This document shows positions 19,383 to 28,810 of a stretch of DNA of 64,000 nt, in pieces. The position numbers were made by a program, and so were the translations under genes. This stretch comes from Halalkalibacter suaedae (GTDB lineage: Bacteria > Bacillota > Bacilli > Bacillales > Bacillaceae_D). Under the pieces are notes generated by a model, which was not told the DNA's origin, did not search any database, and was given only the letters and a program-made list of their open reading frames with translations. How positions within the stretch are numbered: the stretch's first letter is position 1; the number at the start of each line of letters is the position of its first letter. The stretch is taken from NCBI RefSeq assembly GCF_017939705.1, contig NZ_JAGKSQ010000002.1, positions 310,001 through 374,000 of the forward strand, written 5' to 3'.

Positions 19383-19402
19383 AGAGAATGGGTGGAGAGT
19401 GG

Positions 19403-22400
19403 ATGGAACAAGTTCATGTGATCAAGCAAACAGAAAAAGAAATTGAAAAAAAACAGAAAATTGAACAGAAGAAAAGCCAACAAATGTTTCAGGTCGCGTT
19501 TTGTGGACATTTTTCAGCTGGCAAATCGACCGTGTTGAACCAATTAGTTGGGGCAGAAGTGTTACCAACTAGTCCGATTCCTACTAGTGCTAATATTATC
19601 GGAATTTTTAATGGTGCGCTTGGTCTTACGATTGATGGAGTGAACGGTGAGTCAGAACAATGGGATGGTGATATACCATGGCAAAAGGTTCGTGAATGGG
19701 GGATGAATGGTGGAGAAATTCGCTCACTTACGATACACGCACCGCTGCCATTTTTAGCCGACCATAGTGCGATTTTTGATACGCCAGGGGTCGATTCAAC
19801 AGATCCAACACATCAAGAAATTACGCTTGATGCACTATATCAAACCGATATGATTGTCTATGTGATGGATTATAATCATGTTCAATCAGAAACGAATTTA
19901 ACCTTTCTTAAACAACTTTCTGATGAGAAGAAACCTATCTACATTCTTGTTAATCAAATTGATAAACACGATGACCTAGAACTATCCTTTTCTGAATTTG
20001 ATCAATCAATACGTGATACTTTATCGGTTTGGAATATTGATTATTTAAAGCTGATGTATACGAGCATGAAAGTGGATAACCATCAATTGAATCAATGGGC
20101 AATCGTTAAAGAAGATCTAAAGAAAATACTCTATTATGGTAAAGAATTAATCCCCTATGCAAATCAACGTTTGCAGCAAGGCTATTATCTAAGTTTAATG
20201 CTACGACTTGAAGAAGATAAAGGCGAAGCAATCGAGCAAGTGAAGGATGAAATGGTACAGGCAGGAATAGATAGCAAACAGTTAGAAGAGCGAGAGCAAA
20301 TTGTTGAACAGTTTGAAAAGATCAAAAAGGCTCAAAAACATTTAGAGGATTCGTTTGAAAAACAATGGAAGACACTTGTGAAGGATGTTACCATTTTCCC
20401 TTATACAACTACTGAATTGGTTCGTCAATGGCTAGAAACATTACAACCAGGATACAGGGCTGGATGGTTGTTTGCAAAAAAGAAAACAGAGCAAGAACGA
20501 GATGAGCGGTTGGAGCGTTTACTTGTTGAAGCAAGGGATAAGATTAAGAGTCATTTAATTTTTCCATTACAAAAGATCTTCTTATCCTTTGAGTTGACGT
20601 TACTAACAAACCGTGAAGAAGTTGAAAATGCAATTGAACAACTTAATAGCACAATTGATCGTTCCTTTTTTGAAGATGCAGTCCAAGCAGGACCAAAAAG
20701 TCGTGAGTATGTCTATACATTTACTAAAGATCGAACAGAGGCATTTATCAAACAACTTAGACAGAAATCTGCTTCGGTAATGGATTTAATTATTGATGGA
20801 TTGCAGGAACATTGGAATAGTAGAATAGCTGAGTTAAATGAGCAATTAGAAACTCTAAATACACTAGATGAATATGTAGAAGAAATTTCTAGAATCACTG
20901 ATGCCTATGATCATCTGATTGCAACCTATGCAAAGAACAGCAACCAATTTCAAGATGGACAGGCGTTTGAACGAGTACTCATGGATACAATGAAAAAGAC
21001 TAGTCCTCTTGATACAAATGAAACATGGTACGTATCAGATATGAATGACGATAGCAGTGTAATTGAAACTGATTGGGAGCAAGTAGAGGTTAAACCATTA
21101 AATAATTTTGATCAAGCCGAAGCGGAATCCTGGGTAAAACACTTTAAAACAACACTTGAAGCTTTTCAAGGGAAAAGTCAGATTGAAATGGAACGTACTA
21201 CATTATTAAATCGGATACAACGATTCGAGGAACAATCTTTTACTATTTCACTATTTGGAGCATTTAGTGCGGGGAAATCAAGTTTTGCAAATGCCTTACT
21301 TGGGGAAAATGTTCTACCAGTTTCACCACACCCAACGACAGCAACTGTGAACATTGTTCGGGAATCAGATCAAGATCATGAAAATCGAACAGCTGAGATT
21401 ATAGTAAAATCTCACCAAGAATTAAGCGATGAAATTAAAACGGTTGCAAAACAGCTTGATCTTCAAATAACGATAGAATCGATTATAGAATGGTCTAATG
21501 ATTCATACCAAGCTTCAACGAGTTGGCAAAAAACGTATTATTCTTATTTAATGACATTAAAAGAGAGTATCGAAAAGACTAATTGGGAGAATGGTTCTAC
21601 ATTTAGTGTCAAACTAGCTGAACTCGCACCGTATGTTGCTAATGAAAAGCATGCATGCTTAATTAAACAGGTTACTCTATATTATGATTGTGAACTAACG
21701 AAAAAAGGTATTGTACTTGTTGATACTCCAGGGGTTAATTCCATTCATGGACGTCATACGCGTGTGGCCTTTCAACAACTACGTGATTCAGATGCCATTT
21801 TCTATGTAAGCTATTATAACCATTCATTTTCAAAAGCAGATCAACTATTCCTACAGCAAATGGCAAAAGTAAATGATGGTTTCAGGCATGACAAGCTTTA
21901 CTTCGTCTTAAACGCAGCTGATTTGGCCGATAACGCAGCTGAGTTAAATGGAGTAAAAAAGCATGTCTATGATCAACTTGTCCAAAATGGCGTAGAAAAA
22001 CCTCGACTATATCCATTGTCGAGTAAAAAAGGGCTAGCAGGTAAAAAGGAAAATCAAACGTTAGATCCACTTTTCCAGAAATTTGAACGAGCATTCTTCC
22101 AAGAAACGATTCAAGAATTAAAACAACTTAGCTTCACCTTATTAAAAGAAGAGGCACTTCGTTATCAAAAAATGTTGCATGATGGAATTGAATTCAGTGA
22201 GGAACAAGAAGAAGTAAAAGAAGAGAGGAAGCGACAGCTAGCAGATCAAGTTCAATCTTGGAAACAGAAGATAATAGATGATCAAGCAACAGTTGTATAT
22301 CAGCATAGTGTACAGGAGTTAACTCAATTATTTCTTTATTTACGAGATAGAGCTCGGTATCAACTAGCTGATCTATTTTCAGAAATGGTAAACGTCTCGA

Positions 22401-22966
22401 CAGTAGTAGGTTCAAACAAGCGTGATCAAAAGAATGCATTTCTAATATCATTACAGGAGTGGAGAAGAGAAGGAGATTATTTCTTTGAACAGGAAATCCA
22501 AGCAACGTATGTTCGTATTGAAACAGCTGTACGAAATGAGCTTGAAAAATGGTTTGCTGAAACAACCGCAGGTATCCGCCATTCGTTTCCTTCGTTTAAC
22601 ACAGAAGCCACTTCGTTTTCTTCGTTTAATATGAATGGATTAGAACAATTTTTGAGAGTTGATATTGAGGAAATTGCTAATCGTTTTCACTCGCTAAAAC
22701 GCCTTTTTGAGGAAGGGCAAATTAAGACTTTGAAGGAAGAACTCATTCAATCTAGCACTGAGCAAATGGGCCATTGTCTAAGAGAAGAGGAAGAGCGGAC
22801 GATTAACTATGTGGAAGTTTATATTAAGGAAAATATCGATGTAGTAAAGAATGGTTTGGTTGATGGATTAGAACGCGAAATCGAACGTTTCACTACCTTA
22901 AGTGATCCTCATTCGATAAAGCTTTTAAAAGAAGAATATCAACATCTGTTGAAATTGACATCATAA
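19403..22966 (+). CDS. dynA: tandem dynamin-like GTPase DynA
   Basis: A 1187-residue internally duplicated bacterial dynamin. Each half has a GTPase with P-loop (GHFSAGKST near residue 38; GAFSAGKSS near residue 618), switch DTPGV (near residues 128 and 775) and long coiled-coil stalks. B. subtilis DynA tethers and fuses membranes and protects against phage and antibiotics; length and fusion match. ATG 19403 follows GGTGGAG; an in-frame ATG at 19388 is a weaker alternative. The convergent ponA ends 46 bp away beyond a shared palindrome. Confidence 0.94.
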   Translation: MEQVHVIKQTEKEIEKKQKIEQKKSQQMFQVAFCGHFSAGKSTVLNQLVGAEVLPTSPIPTSANIIGIFNGALGLTIDGVNGESEQWDGDIPWQKVREWGMNGGEIRSLTIHAPLPFLADHSAIFDTPGVDSTDPTHQEITLDALYQTDMIVYVMDYNHVQSETNLTFLKQLSDEKKPIYILVNQIDKHDDLELSFSEFDQSIRDTLSVWNIDYLKLMYTSMKVDNHQLNQWAIVKEDLKKILYYGKELIPYANQRLQQGYYLSLMLRLEEDKGEAIEQVKDEMVQAGIDSKQLEEREQIVEQFEKIKKAQKHLEDSFEKQWKTLVKDVTIFPYTTTELVRQWLETLQPGYRAGWLFAKKKTEQERDERLERLLVEARDKIKSHLIFPLQKIFLSFELTLLTNREEVENAIEQLNSTIDRSFFEDAVQAGPKSREYVYTFTKDRTEAFIKQLRQKSASVMDLIIDGLQEHWNSRIAELNEQLETLNTLDEYVEEISRITDAYDHLIATYAKNSNQFQDGQAFERVLMDTMKKTSPLDTNETWYVSDMNDDSSVIETDWEQVEVKPLNNFDQAEAESWVKHFKTTLEAFQGKSQIEMERTTLLNRIQRFEEQSFTISLFGAFSAGKSSFANALLGENVLPVSPHPTTATVNIVRESDQDHENRTAEIIVKSHQELSDEIKTVAKQLDLQITIESIIEWSNDSYQASTSWQKTYYSYLMTLKESIEKTNWENGSTFSVKLAELAPYVANEKHACLIKQVTLYYDCELTKKGIVLVDTPGVNSIHGRHTRVAFQQLRDSDAIFYVSYYNHSFSKADQLFLQQMAKVNDGFRHDKLYFVLNAADLADNAAELNGVKKHVYDQLVQNGVEKPRLYPLSSKKGLAGKKENQTLDPLFQKFERAFFQETIQELKQLSFTLLKEEALRYQKMLHDGIEFSEEQEEVKEERKRQLADQVQSWKQKIIDDQATVVYQHSVQELTQLFLYLRDRARYQLADLFSEMVNVSTVVGSNKRDQKNAFLISLQEWRREGDYFFEQEIQATYVRIETAVRNELEKWFAETTAGIRHSFPSFNTEATSFSSFNMNGLEQFLRVDIEEIANRFHSLKRLFEEGQIKTLKEELIQSSTEQMGHCLREEEERTINYVEVYIKENIDVVKNGLVDGLEREIERFTTLSDPHSIKLLKEEYQHLLKLTS

Positions 22967-22977
22967 TATCAAAGCAA

Positions 22978-23013
22978 AAACAGACCATTATTTAAATAAT
23001 GGTCTGTTTCTTT
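22978..23013. terminator. bidirectional terminator between dynA and ponA
   Basis: A perfect palindrome of about 32 bp with AAACAGACCATTAT arms. T-rich sequence follows on the plus strand and TTTTTG on the minus strand, so it can end both convergent genes. Confidence 0.9.
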
Positions 23014-25562
23014 TAGTTATTGCTATCATCTTGAGGTGGTTCTTCACCTTCAACTGGGTCAGTCGGTTGTTCTTCAACTTCATCGAGTGGGTCTGGGATT
23101 GGATCCTCCTCGGCAGAGTCTTCATCAGTTGGTTCTTCAGCTGGCTCATCTTCGCCAGGATCCTCTTCAACAGGTTCTTCTTCAATTGGTTCATCTTCAA
23201 GCTTTAATTCGACAGAAATTGCATCACTCTTTAAATTAGAGTGTTCATCAGAAAGGGCTGTGACAGTAAATACATAGGTTGCTCCTTTTTCAGGGGAGTT
23301 GTAGATGTATTGCATGTCTTTTTTTCTGTCAAGTATTTGTGGCTCTCCACCATCAATCTGTACTTGTATTTCAAAGGTAATCTGATCACGTGCTTCCTCA
23401 GGATAGTCCCAACTCATAAGGATTTGATCGGTTGATTCATCATAGTTTGCCATGACGTTAGTAGGTGCTTCAATATCGATAAATTCTTCAGAAACACGGG
23501 TTGGTTCATTTCCTCTTACAAATAGTTCATATGTGATTTCACTTTCAGGGGTAAAATCACTAGGTAAAAGACCAGTGCTTCGTTCAACACCAATTCGAAC
23601 AACTGAATTCGGCATTTCGAAATCTGGTGTCTCAATGGATGAAGATACTTCTTGAACAACTGCTTTGAAGATTTGCTGGGCAATTTGTCTAGAGTTATGT
23701 TGACTAGGAAAATAGTTCTCAGAAGAATTTTCCATAAAGCCGGTCCAAACAGCAGCTGTGTAATTGGTTGTATATCCAGCAAACCAAATATCAGGGACAG
23801 CATTAGCAGGAATATTGTATTCGCTTCTAACTTCAGATTCAAAATTAGTAGTTCCTGTTTTACCTGCCATTGGTAAACCTTGAATATTTGCAACTCCGCC
23901 AGTACCATTTGTGACAGCTGTTTTTAACATATCGCTAACCATGTAAGCAGTATAATCATTCATTGCTCTTTCAGATTCTGGCTCCAAATCAATAATGCGT
24001 CCATCGGGAAACTCAACCTTTCGAACCGTATAAGGTTTGGTGTAGGTGCCGTTGTTTCCAAATGCTGCGTATGCACCAGCAACCTCTTTAGTAGTAAGTG
24101 AGATAGCACCTAATCCGTACGATTCATACATTGGCTCAGGTTCAATAGGTAAGCCTAATGCTTCACCAAATGATTTTGAACGTTCAACACCGACCTCTTG
24201 AAGAGCTTTAATGGCTGGAACATTTCGTGATTCAGCCAATGCACGTCTCATTGACATTGCTCCCTTAAAACGACCATCAAAGTTATTTATTGCAGGACCT
24301 CCTGTATATGTATGAGGTTCATCCACAAGGACTTTACCGGTAGACCATTGTAAATACTCAATAGCCGGACCGTAATCAAGTAATGGCTTTGCTGTTGATC
24401 CAACTTGTCTAGACGCTTCTGTGGCTAAATTATAGCCACGCTGCTGATTCGTATCTTCACGACCACTACCTATTGCTTTTATTTGACCTGTTTTTGTATC
24501 CATTAACGTTATCGCGGCTTGAAAATCCTCGTTGTCTGGATAGTTATTAATATATTCGTCCGTTTGTAAGACAGTTTCAACATGCTCTTGTGCACTAATA
24601 TCAAGAGTCGTATATACTTTTAATCCTGAGTTATAAATATCATTCATCGTTATGCCATCAATTTGTTCAAGTTCTGCAAGCACTTCGTTATAGAAGGCTT
24701 CGTATGGATACGACTCTTTTTCAGTTAAGACGATCTGGTCCTCGATTGGTACAGCTTTTGCCGTTTCTGCTTGCTCGCTAGTGATTTTACCGTGTTGTTC
24801 CATTAGTGAAAGAACCAAGTTCCGTCTCTCTTCGGCAGCTTCTGGATTAATTGTCGGATCATAATAACTAGGTCGTCTAGGTATACCAGCTAATAATGCC
24901 GCATCTTCGAGTTTGAGTTGATCAACTGACTTATTGAAATAAGTTCTTGAAGCAAGCTCAATTCCATACACGCCCGATCCTAAATAGATTTGATTTAGAT
25001 ACATTTCTAAAATTTGATCTTTAGAAAATTGCTGCTCTAATTGGATTGCTAAATACTGTTCTTGAATTTTTCTTTTTATTTTCTTTTCTTGTTCTAGAAA
25101 CAAGTTCTTAACAAGTTGTTGCGTAATCGTACTCGCACCTTCTGCACCAAATCCATCAGTGATATTTGCGGCAACTGCTCCAAATAATCGTTTAATATCA
25201 ATACCAGAATGTTGACGGAAACGTATATCCTCTACTGAGATGAATGCATCTTCGACAAGTTCGGGAACATCTTGAATATTAACGTTAATCCTTTTTTCAG
25301 TTGTATCTAATTGTGAGACAAATGTGTCGTTTTGGTCATACATTTGTGCCCCTTGGGTAAGCATTAATTTATCTTCGTCTAAATCAGGAGCATCTTGGAT
25401 CATTGAAAAAATTGTAATACCACCAGCTATTACTGCAATTAAGCCAAGGACAAACATTATAAGAACTATTTTTTTGAAAAGTCTTTTTTTAGACTTTTTT
25501 GGTTTTGAGGATTGTTGTCGGGCTTGACGACGCCCTTGTCTTGTATTCGTTTTATCTGACAT
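23013..25562 (-). CDS. ponA: class A penicillin-binding protein 1 with acidic C-terminal tail
   Basis: Bifunctional peptidoglycan synthase of 849 residues. Order: basic cytosolic tail (1-28), one membrane segment (about 30-54), GT51 glycosyltransferase with the catalytic Glu in SVEDIRFRQHSG near residue 107, and transpeptidase with SxxK in GSTAKP near 384, SRN near 440 and KTGTT near 569. Then a fibronectin-III-like domain (about 690-790) and a tail of roughly 60 residues made mostly of Glu, Asp and Pro. The tail is much more acidic than in neutrophilic Bacillus and would face the alkaline or saline outside. It lies 30 bp after recU, the classical recU-ponA operon. Confidence 0.95.
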   Translation of the reverse strand: MSDKTNTRQGRRQARQQSSKPKKSKKRLFKKIVLIMFVLGLIAVIAGGITIFSMIQDAPDLDEDKLMLTQGAQMYDQNDTFVSQLDTTEKRINVNIQDVPELVEDAFISVEDIRFRQHSGIDIKRLFGAVAANITDGFGAEGASTITQQLVKNLFLEQEKKIKRKIQEQYLAIQLEQQFSKDQILEMYLNQIYLGSGVYGIELASRTYFNKSVDQLKLEDAALLAGIPRRPSYYDPTINPEAAEERRNLVLSLMEQHGKITSEQAETAKAVPIEDQIVLTEKESYPYEAFYNEVLAELEQIDGITMNDIYNSGLKVYTTLDISAQEHVETVLQTDEYINNYPDNEDFQAAITLMDTKTGQIKAIGSGREDTNQQRGYNLATEASRQVGSTAKPLLDYGPAIEYLQWSTGKVLVDEPHTYTGGPAINNFDGRFKGAMSMRRALAESRNVPAIKALQEVGVERSKSFGEALGLPIEPEPMYESYGLGAISLTTKEVAGAYAAFGNNGTYTKPYTVRKVEFPDGRIIDLEPESERAMNDYTAYMVSDMLKTAVTNGTGGVANIQGLPMAGKTGTTNFESEVRSEYNIPANAVPDIWFAGYTTNYTAAVWTGFMENSSENYFPSQHNSRQIAQQIFKAVVQEVSSSIETPDFEMPNSVVRIGVERSTGLLPSDFTPESEITYELFVRGNEPTRVSEEFIDIEAPTNVMANYDESTDQILMSWDYPEEARDQITFEIQVQIDGGEPQILDRKKDMQYIYNSPEKGATYVFTVTALSDEHSNLKSDAISVELKLEDEPIEEEPVEEDPGEDEPAEEPTDEDSAEEDPIPDPLDEVEEQPTDPVEGEEPPQDDSNN

Positions 25563-25592
25563 CGTAATTCTCCCTTTCTGCTTGCTTTATGA

Positions 25593-26198
25593 CTAGTTTG
25601 AAAAATAGACAGAATCTACAATCTTTAAATAGTCGACACGTGGATGGAACCCCATTTTAATTAGATGCCCATTTTTTTCAATATCTGATTTTCTAATCGA
25701 TTTTCGAGTCGTATCCATATTTTGATAATAAGAAATAAGAAAGCGACTATCAAGCAAATATATTTCTTCTGTTTGAGTAAACCTAAGGATAACAAAAGAA
25801 ATTCCATTCTGTTCGATGACTTTTTGCATATGAACGACTTGGTGGTCATGGAAGTTACTTAAAGGAAAGGAGGTTTTATTTTTCGTTTCCTTTGCTTCAA
25901 AGTCTATGTACTTACCTTGATAGACCCCATTAAAGTCAGTTGTAGAAGCTTGCTTGAAATAAGCTTCTTTTATTACAGCTGCACTACGTTTTGGATAATC
26001 AACTGAAACAATCTGAACAGGTGTTGGTTTTTTGTGGATCACAGCAAGACCATGCTCCAAATAATAACGATTCGTCTCGTTTAGGTCTTCCTCTAGAGTC
26101 ATTCCGCGATTACTGTACGATATTTTCTTTGGTGCTGGACTTCTTTTTTTCGTGTTCGTTTCGTGAAAGCGCCGACCGTTTGGATAATGGATGGGCAA
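25593..26198 (-). CDS. recU: Holliday junction resolvase RecU
   Basis: Resolves recombination intermediates in Firmicutes. The 201-residue protein has the PD-(D/E)XK-like core: [21 protein letters not shown]-type region around residues 90-110 with Asp, Glu and Lys ligands, then [12 protein letters not shown]. The start is TTG 26198: an in-frame stop lies two codons upstream and GGGAAGGTG precedes it. First gene of the recU-ponA operon. Confidence 0.95.
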   Translation of the reverse strand: MPIHYPNGRRFHETNTKKRSPAPKKISYSNRGMTLEEDLNETNRYYLEHGLAVIHKKPTPVQIVSVDYPKRSAAVIKEAYFKQASTTDFNGVYQGKYIDFEAKETKNKTSFPLSNFHDHQVVHMQKVIEQNGISFVILRFTQTEEIYLLDSRFLISYYQNMDTTRKSIRKSDIEKNGHLIKMGFHPRVDYLKIVDSVYFSN

Positions 26199-26256
26199 TC
26201 AAATCACACCTTCCCAAACTGATATGCATTGATGGAACCTGACAGAACCAAAAGCG

Positions 26257-26273
26257 ATGTGATTCCATCACAT
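26257..26273. promoter_or_regulatory. perfect 7-bp operator-like dyad upstream of recU and yppC
   Basis: ATGTGAT and ATCACAT flank TCC in the 136-bp space between divergent recU and yppC. It resembles a CRP/FNR box, but the TGTGA and TCACA halves are 5 rather than 6 bases apart. The binding protein is unknown. Confidence 0.35.
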
Positions 26274-26334
26274 TATCTTATCATAAAAAAGGTGAGAAGA
26301 GGTACAGATTTTTCTAAATGAAGGAGTAAAGCAA

Positions 26335-27294
26335 ATGACGGAACAAACGATCATTAATAATATTAAACAAAAGACGTTTAAAGGAAATTTGGATAATATT
26401 TCACGTACCGTATTTTATGAGCATTTTTATAAAAAAAACCCAGAAATTAAATGGTCACTATTAGCAGGAATTGTGTCAAGAAATGCAGGCTGGAATATGA
26501 CGGATTTAGAAAGTAAATGGTTTCAACTTTTATTAGAGAAAAAGTATCGAGATTTACTGTTTCATACATTTGAACGGGCTAATTGGACCATTTTCGAAGA
26601 TGCGTACCCACAATTGTTATGGTATGAACTAGCTAAGAAAACAGGAGAACCTAATTTTCGGATTTTGAATAGACTTGGAGTTTCTAGGTTTATGCAACAT
26701 GAATGGTGGAGGTTTTTTAAGTGGAGAGATGAAGAAAGACTTTGTCATGCTCTTATTATTAATGAACAATTTATGTTGGAGAACACTGTCATGAAGCATC
26801 CCATCTATAATAAGAAGGTGTTTTCATCGCTAACTTACGTTTTAGAAGAGCATGCCCATATGAGTTATGTTATCTTCCCTACTTTAAAAGGTGATCTTTT
26901 CGGTTTATATGTTAGAAATTTCAAAGATGTATCTGCTCGAATATGGTTAGGTAAGCAGCTTCAGCAGTTGTTATTTCATCCTGATGTTTACGAACAAATT
27001 TATCAATTTACATTACGCACAGAACCTACAGGCTCTAGAAGAGACTATGAAAGATATATCGCATGGTCTACTGGGAATTCAAGTCCTTTTTTACGAACAA
27101 CCTATCCGATCATAAGCCATAATTGGAAGGACAAGAAAGATTGGTCATTGGATATGAAAACAAGTTCTTATTTTCGTGCCATTAAAAAATCAGAACCAAC
27201 TGAGAGAACTAAGTGGTTGCAATTTAAGTGGATTGAGTTATATCTGTTAACAAAATTAAAAAAGGTATCTCAACAGGTCAGTTTAGACCAATGA
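26335..27294 (+). CDS. yppC: DUF2515 protein YppC
   Basis: A 319-residue protein of the DUF2515 family found next to recU-ponA in Bacillus. Many Trp and aromatic residues, a helical look, no signal peptide, and the family-like stretch SLLAGIVSRNAGWNMTD near residues 43-59. Biochemical role unknown. ATG 26335 follows AAGGAG. Its stop codon is inside the terminator stem. Confidence 0.85.
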   Translation: MTEQTIINNIKQKTFKGNLDNISRTVFYEHFYKKNPEIKWSLLAGIVSRNAGWNMTDLESKWFQLLLEKKYRDLLFHTFERANWTIFEDAYPQLLWYELAKKTGEPNFRILNRLGVSRFMQHEWWRFFKWRDEERLCHALIINEQFMLENTVMKHPIYNKKVFSSLTYVLEEHAHMSYVIFPTLKGDLFGLYVRNFKDVSARIWLGKQLQQLLFHPDVYEQIYQFTLRTEPTGSRRDYERYIAWSTGNSSPFLRTTYPIISHNWKDKKDWSLDMKTSSYFRAIKKSEPTERTKWLQFKWIELYLLTKLKKVSQQVSLDQ

Positions 27295-27305
27295 GATACC
27301 TTTTG
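27260..27305 (+). terminator. terminator overlapping the yppC stop
   Basis: AAAAGGTATCTCA pairs with TGAGATACCTTTT, with an inner GGTC/GACC stem. The yppC stop codon lies in the 3' arm. The same hairpin also follows the convergent spore-protein gene on the minus strand. Confidence 0.8.
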
Positions 27306-27313
27306 ATTTCTTA

Positions 27314-27436
27314 TTATTCAGCTGGGCGATCTGGTCCGCCTAATTTCTTGTCTCCAGTATAACCCTGCTTACGTTGTTCTTTTGTTTGGTCAACTTTATT
27401 TTCTTGGTTAAACGATTGTTTACGATCTTTTGCCAT
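27314..27436 (-). CDS. sspM: small acid-soluble spore protein, SspM-like
   Basis: A 40-residue, Lys/Gln-rich protein that ends in DKKLGGPDRPAE, very close to the C-terminus of B. subtilis SspM (KKLGGPNRPST). SspM-type minor spore proteins are made only in the forespore. ATG 27436 follows a GAAAGGGGGA site. A sigma-G-like promoter about 36 bp upstream agrees with this. The gene shares the yppC terminator. It is somewhat longer at the N-terminus than SspM (40 against 34 residues). Confidence 0.75.
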   Translation of the reverse strand: MAKDRKQSFNQENKVDQTKEQRKQGYTGDKKLGGPDRPAE

Positions 27437-27471
27437 GATTCATTCCCCCTTTCACTTATATCGAACATTAT

Positions 27472-27502
27472 TAGTATGCGAGGCAAATCGATTTAGCATA
27501 CA
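27472..27502 (-). promoter_or_regulatory. forespore sigma-G-type promoter for the SspM-like gene
   Basis: On the minus strand TGTATG (27502-27497), an 18-bp spacer and CATACTA (27478-27472). The -10 is a perfect match to the sigma-G/F consensus and the -35 differs at one position. The predicted leader is about 30 nt and includes the ribosome site. Confidence 0.7.
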
Positions 27503-27618
27503 TCACTATAGAGAAAATCCACCATCTTTGGCGAATGAGTTCTAGTTTTGTCAATAGTGAAGGGAAGTTAGAAATGATAGCGAAAATGTTCAGTAAAGAA
27601 ATAAGGAGGTTGGGACTC

Positions 27619-28167
27619 ATGACAAACGGATTAACACTAATCGAGGTTTCAAATAAGGTAGGGATAGAACCAAAGACCATCCTACGTTGGTCGTCTTATT
27701 TCGAATTAAATTGTGAACGCAACGAGCAGGGGTATGAATTATTTACTGAGCATGAATTAGTAGTAATTGAATTTGTCTCGAACAAAGTTAATGATGGAAA
27801 GAAAATAGAGAATATTATCATTCCTACTGATCTATATAATAAGAGCAAAATTATTCAAAAGACGGTTGAGAGGGCAGAATATGAAAATAAGGTTGACTCG
27901 ATTCTGATTCAACTAGAAAATCTTCAGGAAAAGATGTCTAGAAAATCTGGTGAACGGATTAGGAAGAGAGTTAACGTACATCAATTAAAAATGGAATCAA
28001 TCAATAATAATGTTTCTTTACTACAAACAAAACTCGAAAAGATTGAAATAAATGCAGAAAGAAGAACTCAATCAGAGGCGGAGGACTTACCACTCGCATC
28101 AGGAGAGAAATTGAAGAAAAAACAGATGCATAGCTTTAGACCAGTTAAGCAGGTGTTTTCCTTTTAG
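27619..28167 (+). CDS. racA: RacA-like chromosome-anchoring protein
   Basis: A 182-residue protein with an N-terminal MerR-like helix-turn-helix (VSNKVGIEPKTILRWSSYF, residues about 9-27, then ERNEQGYELFTEHE) and a wing ending in IENIIIPT, followed by a coiled coil (about residues 85-155) and a basic C-terminus. Length, HTH style and coiled coil match RacA, which ties chromosome origins to the cell pole through DivIVA at sporulation. ATG 27619 follows AAGGAGG. It could instead be a generic MerR-like paralogue; placement beside a spore gene supports RacA. Confidence 0.6.
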   Translation: MTNGLTLIEVSNKVGIEPKTILRWSSYFELNCERNEQGYELFTEHELVVIEFVSNKVNDGKKIENIIIPTDLYNKSKIIQKTVERAEYENKVDSILIQLENLQEKMSRKSGERIRKRVNVHQLKMESINNNVSLLQTKLEKIEINAERRTQSEAEDLPLASGEKLKKKQMHSFRPVKQVFSF

Positions 28168-28201
28168 TAGACATTTGCTAAGATGGTAGCGGAGGTGTCT
28201 G

Positions 28202-28582
28202 ATGGAACAGCAAAAAAAAATAGAGCTTTATAATCATACTGTGGAGTTACTTAACTTAAATAAAGAAGCAGAATTATATTATTTAAATGTAGCAAGGGAA
28301 GAAGGGATTGAACCTGATTTTTATGGGAAGGTGAAGCCTTTTGCAGATAAAGTAAAAGAGGTAAGAGATAAATGGGTGCCATTAGCTTTAGATTTTGTGC
28401 AAACAGAAAAGCCTTTGCACCTCCATCCAAGCCAGATCACGCAAACAGAGGAGAACTTAGAGATTGTTGCAATAAAATCATTTTTTCCGAAAACCGGTAA
28501 AAAGAGACAAATTGAAACATTTAAGTCGGTAGAATATGTCTTACAACAATTGGCAAATCAAATAAAAGAAAAGAGCTGTTGA
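28202..28582 (+). CDS. yppE: DUF1798 protein YppE
   Basis: A 126-residue, mostly helical soluble protein of the YppE/DUF1798 family, found close to yppC in Bacillus. Contains LNLNKEAELYYLNVAREEGIE-type N-terminal helices and the conserved KPFADKV and PLHLHPSQI stretches. Function unknown. ATG 28202 follows GGAGGTG; it lies 34 bp after the RacA-like gene and may be cotranscribed. Confidence 0.82.
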   Translation: MEQQKKIELYNHTVELLNLNKEAELYYLNVAREEGIEPDFYGKVKPFADKVKEVRDKWVPLALDFVQTEKPLHLHPSQITQTEENLEIVAIKSFFPKTGKKRQIETFKSVEYVLQQLANQIKEKSC

Positions 28583-28609
28583 GATTTCAACTGCTCTTTT
28601 CTTTTTTTT
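28571..28609. terminator. terminator between yppE and the convergent small gene
   Basis: AAGAGC-T-GTTGA pairs with TCAAC-T-GCTCTT, followed by TTTTCTTTTTTTTC on the plus strand. Confidence 0.8.
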
Positions 28610-28612
28610 CAT

Positions 28613-28810
28613 TTATCCATTATCTCGTAATTCTAGAAATACTAAGAAAATTAATGTAGCAAAAGATAGGATAATTAATGAAGTCATTAATAAACCAGAA
28701 GGTTCTTCATGTGCCCCTTCAGCAGCACCCCCACCTGCAGCAAGTACTTGAATAGGGATAAATAGCATTGTTACAAAGATCGCAGTAATTGCAGACCATT
28801 TTAATTTCAT
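28613..28810 (-). CDS. small membrane protein, 65 residues, function unknown
   Basis: Begins with a hydrophobic segment (about residues 6-24) that could be a cleaved signal peptide ending near VLA-A, then a short Gly/Ala/Glu-rich outside loop, and a second membrane segment (about 42-58) ending in a charged tail. ATG 28810 follows AAGGAGGG at good spacing; a TTG two codons earlier is too close to that site. I do not recognise the family. Predicted location is the cytoplasmic membrane. Confidence 0.65.
   Translation of the reverse strand: MKLKWSAITAIFVTMLFIPIQVLAAGGGAAEGAHEEPSGLLMTSLIILSFATLIFLVFLELRDNG

Noticed and set aside
26257-26273. FNR/CRP box between recU and yppC
   Set aside because: TGTGA and TCACA are separated by 5 bases instead of the required 6.
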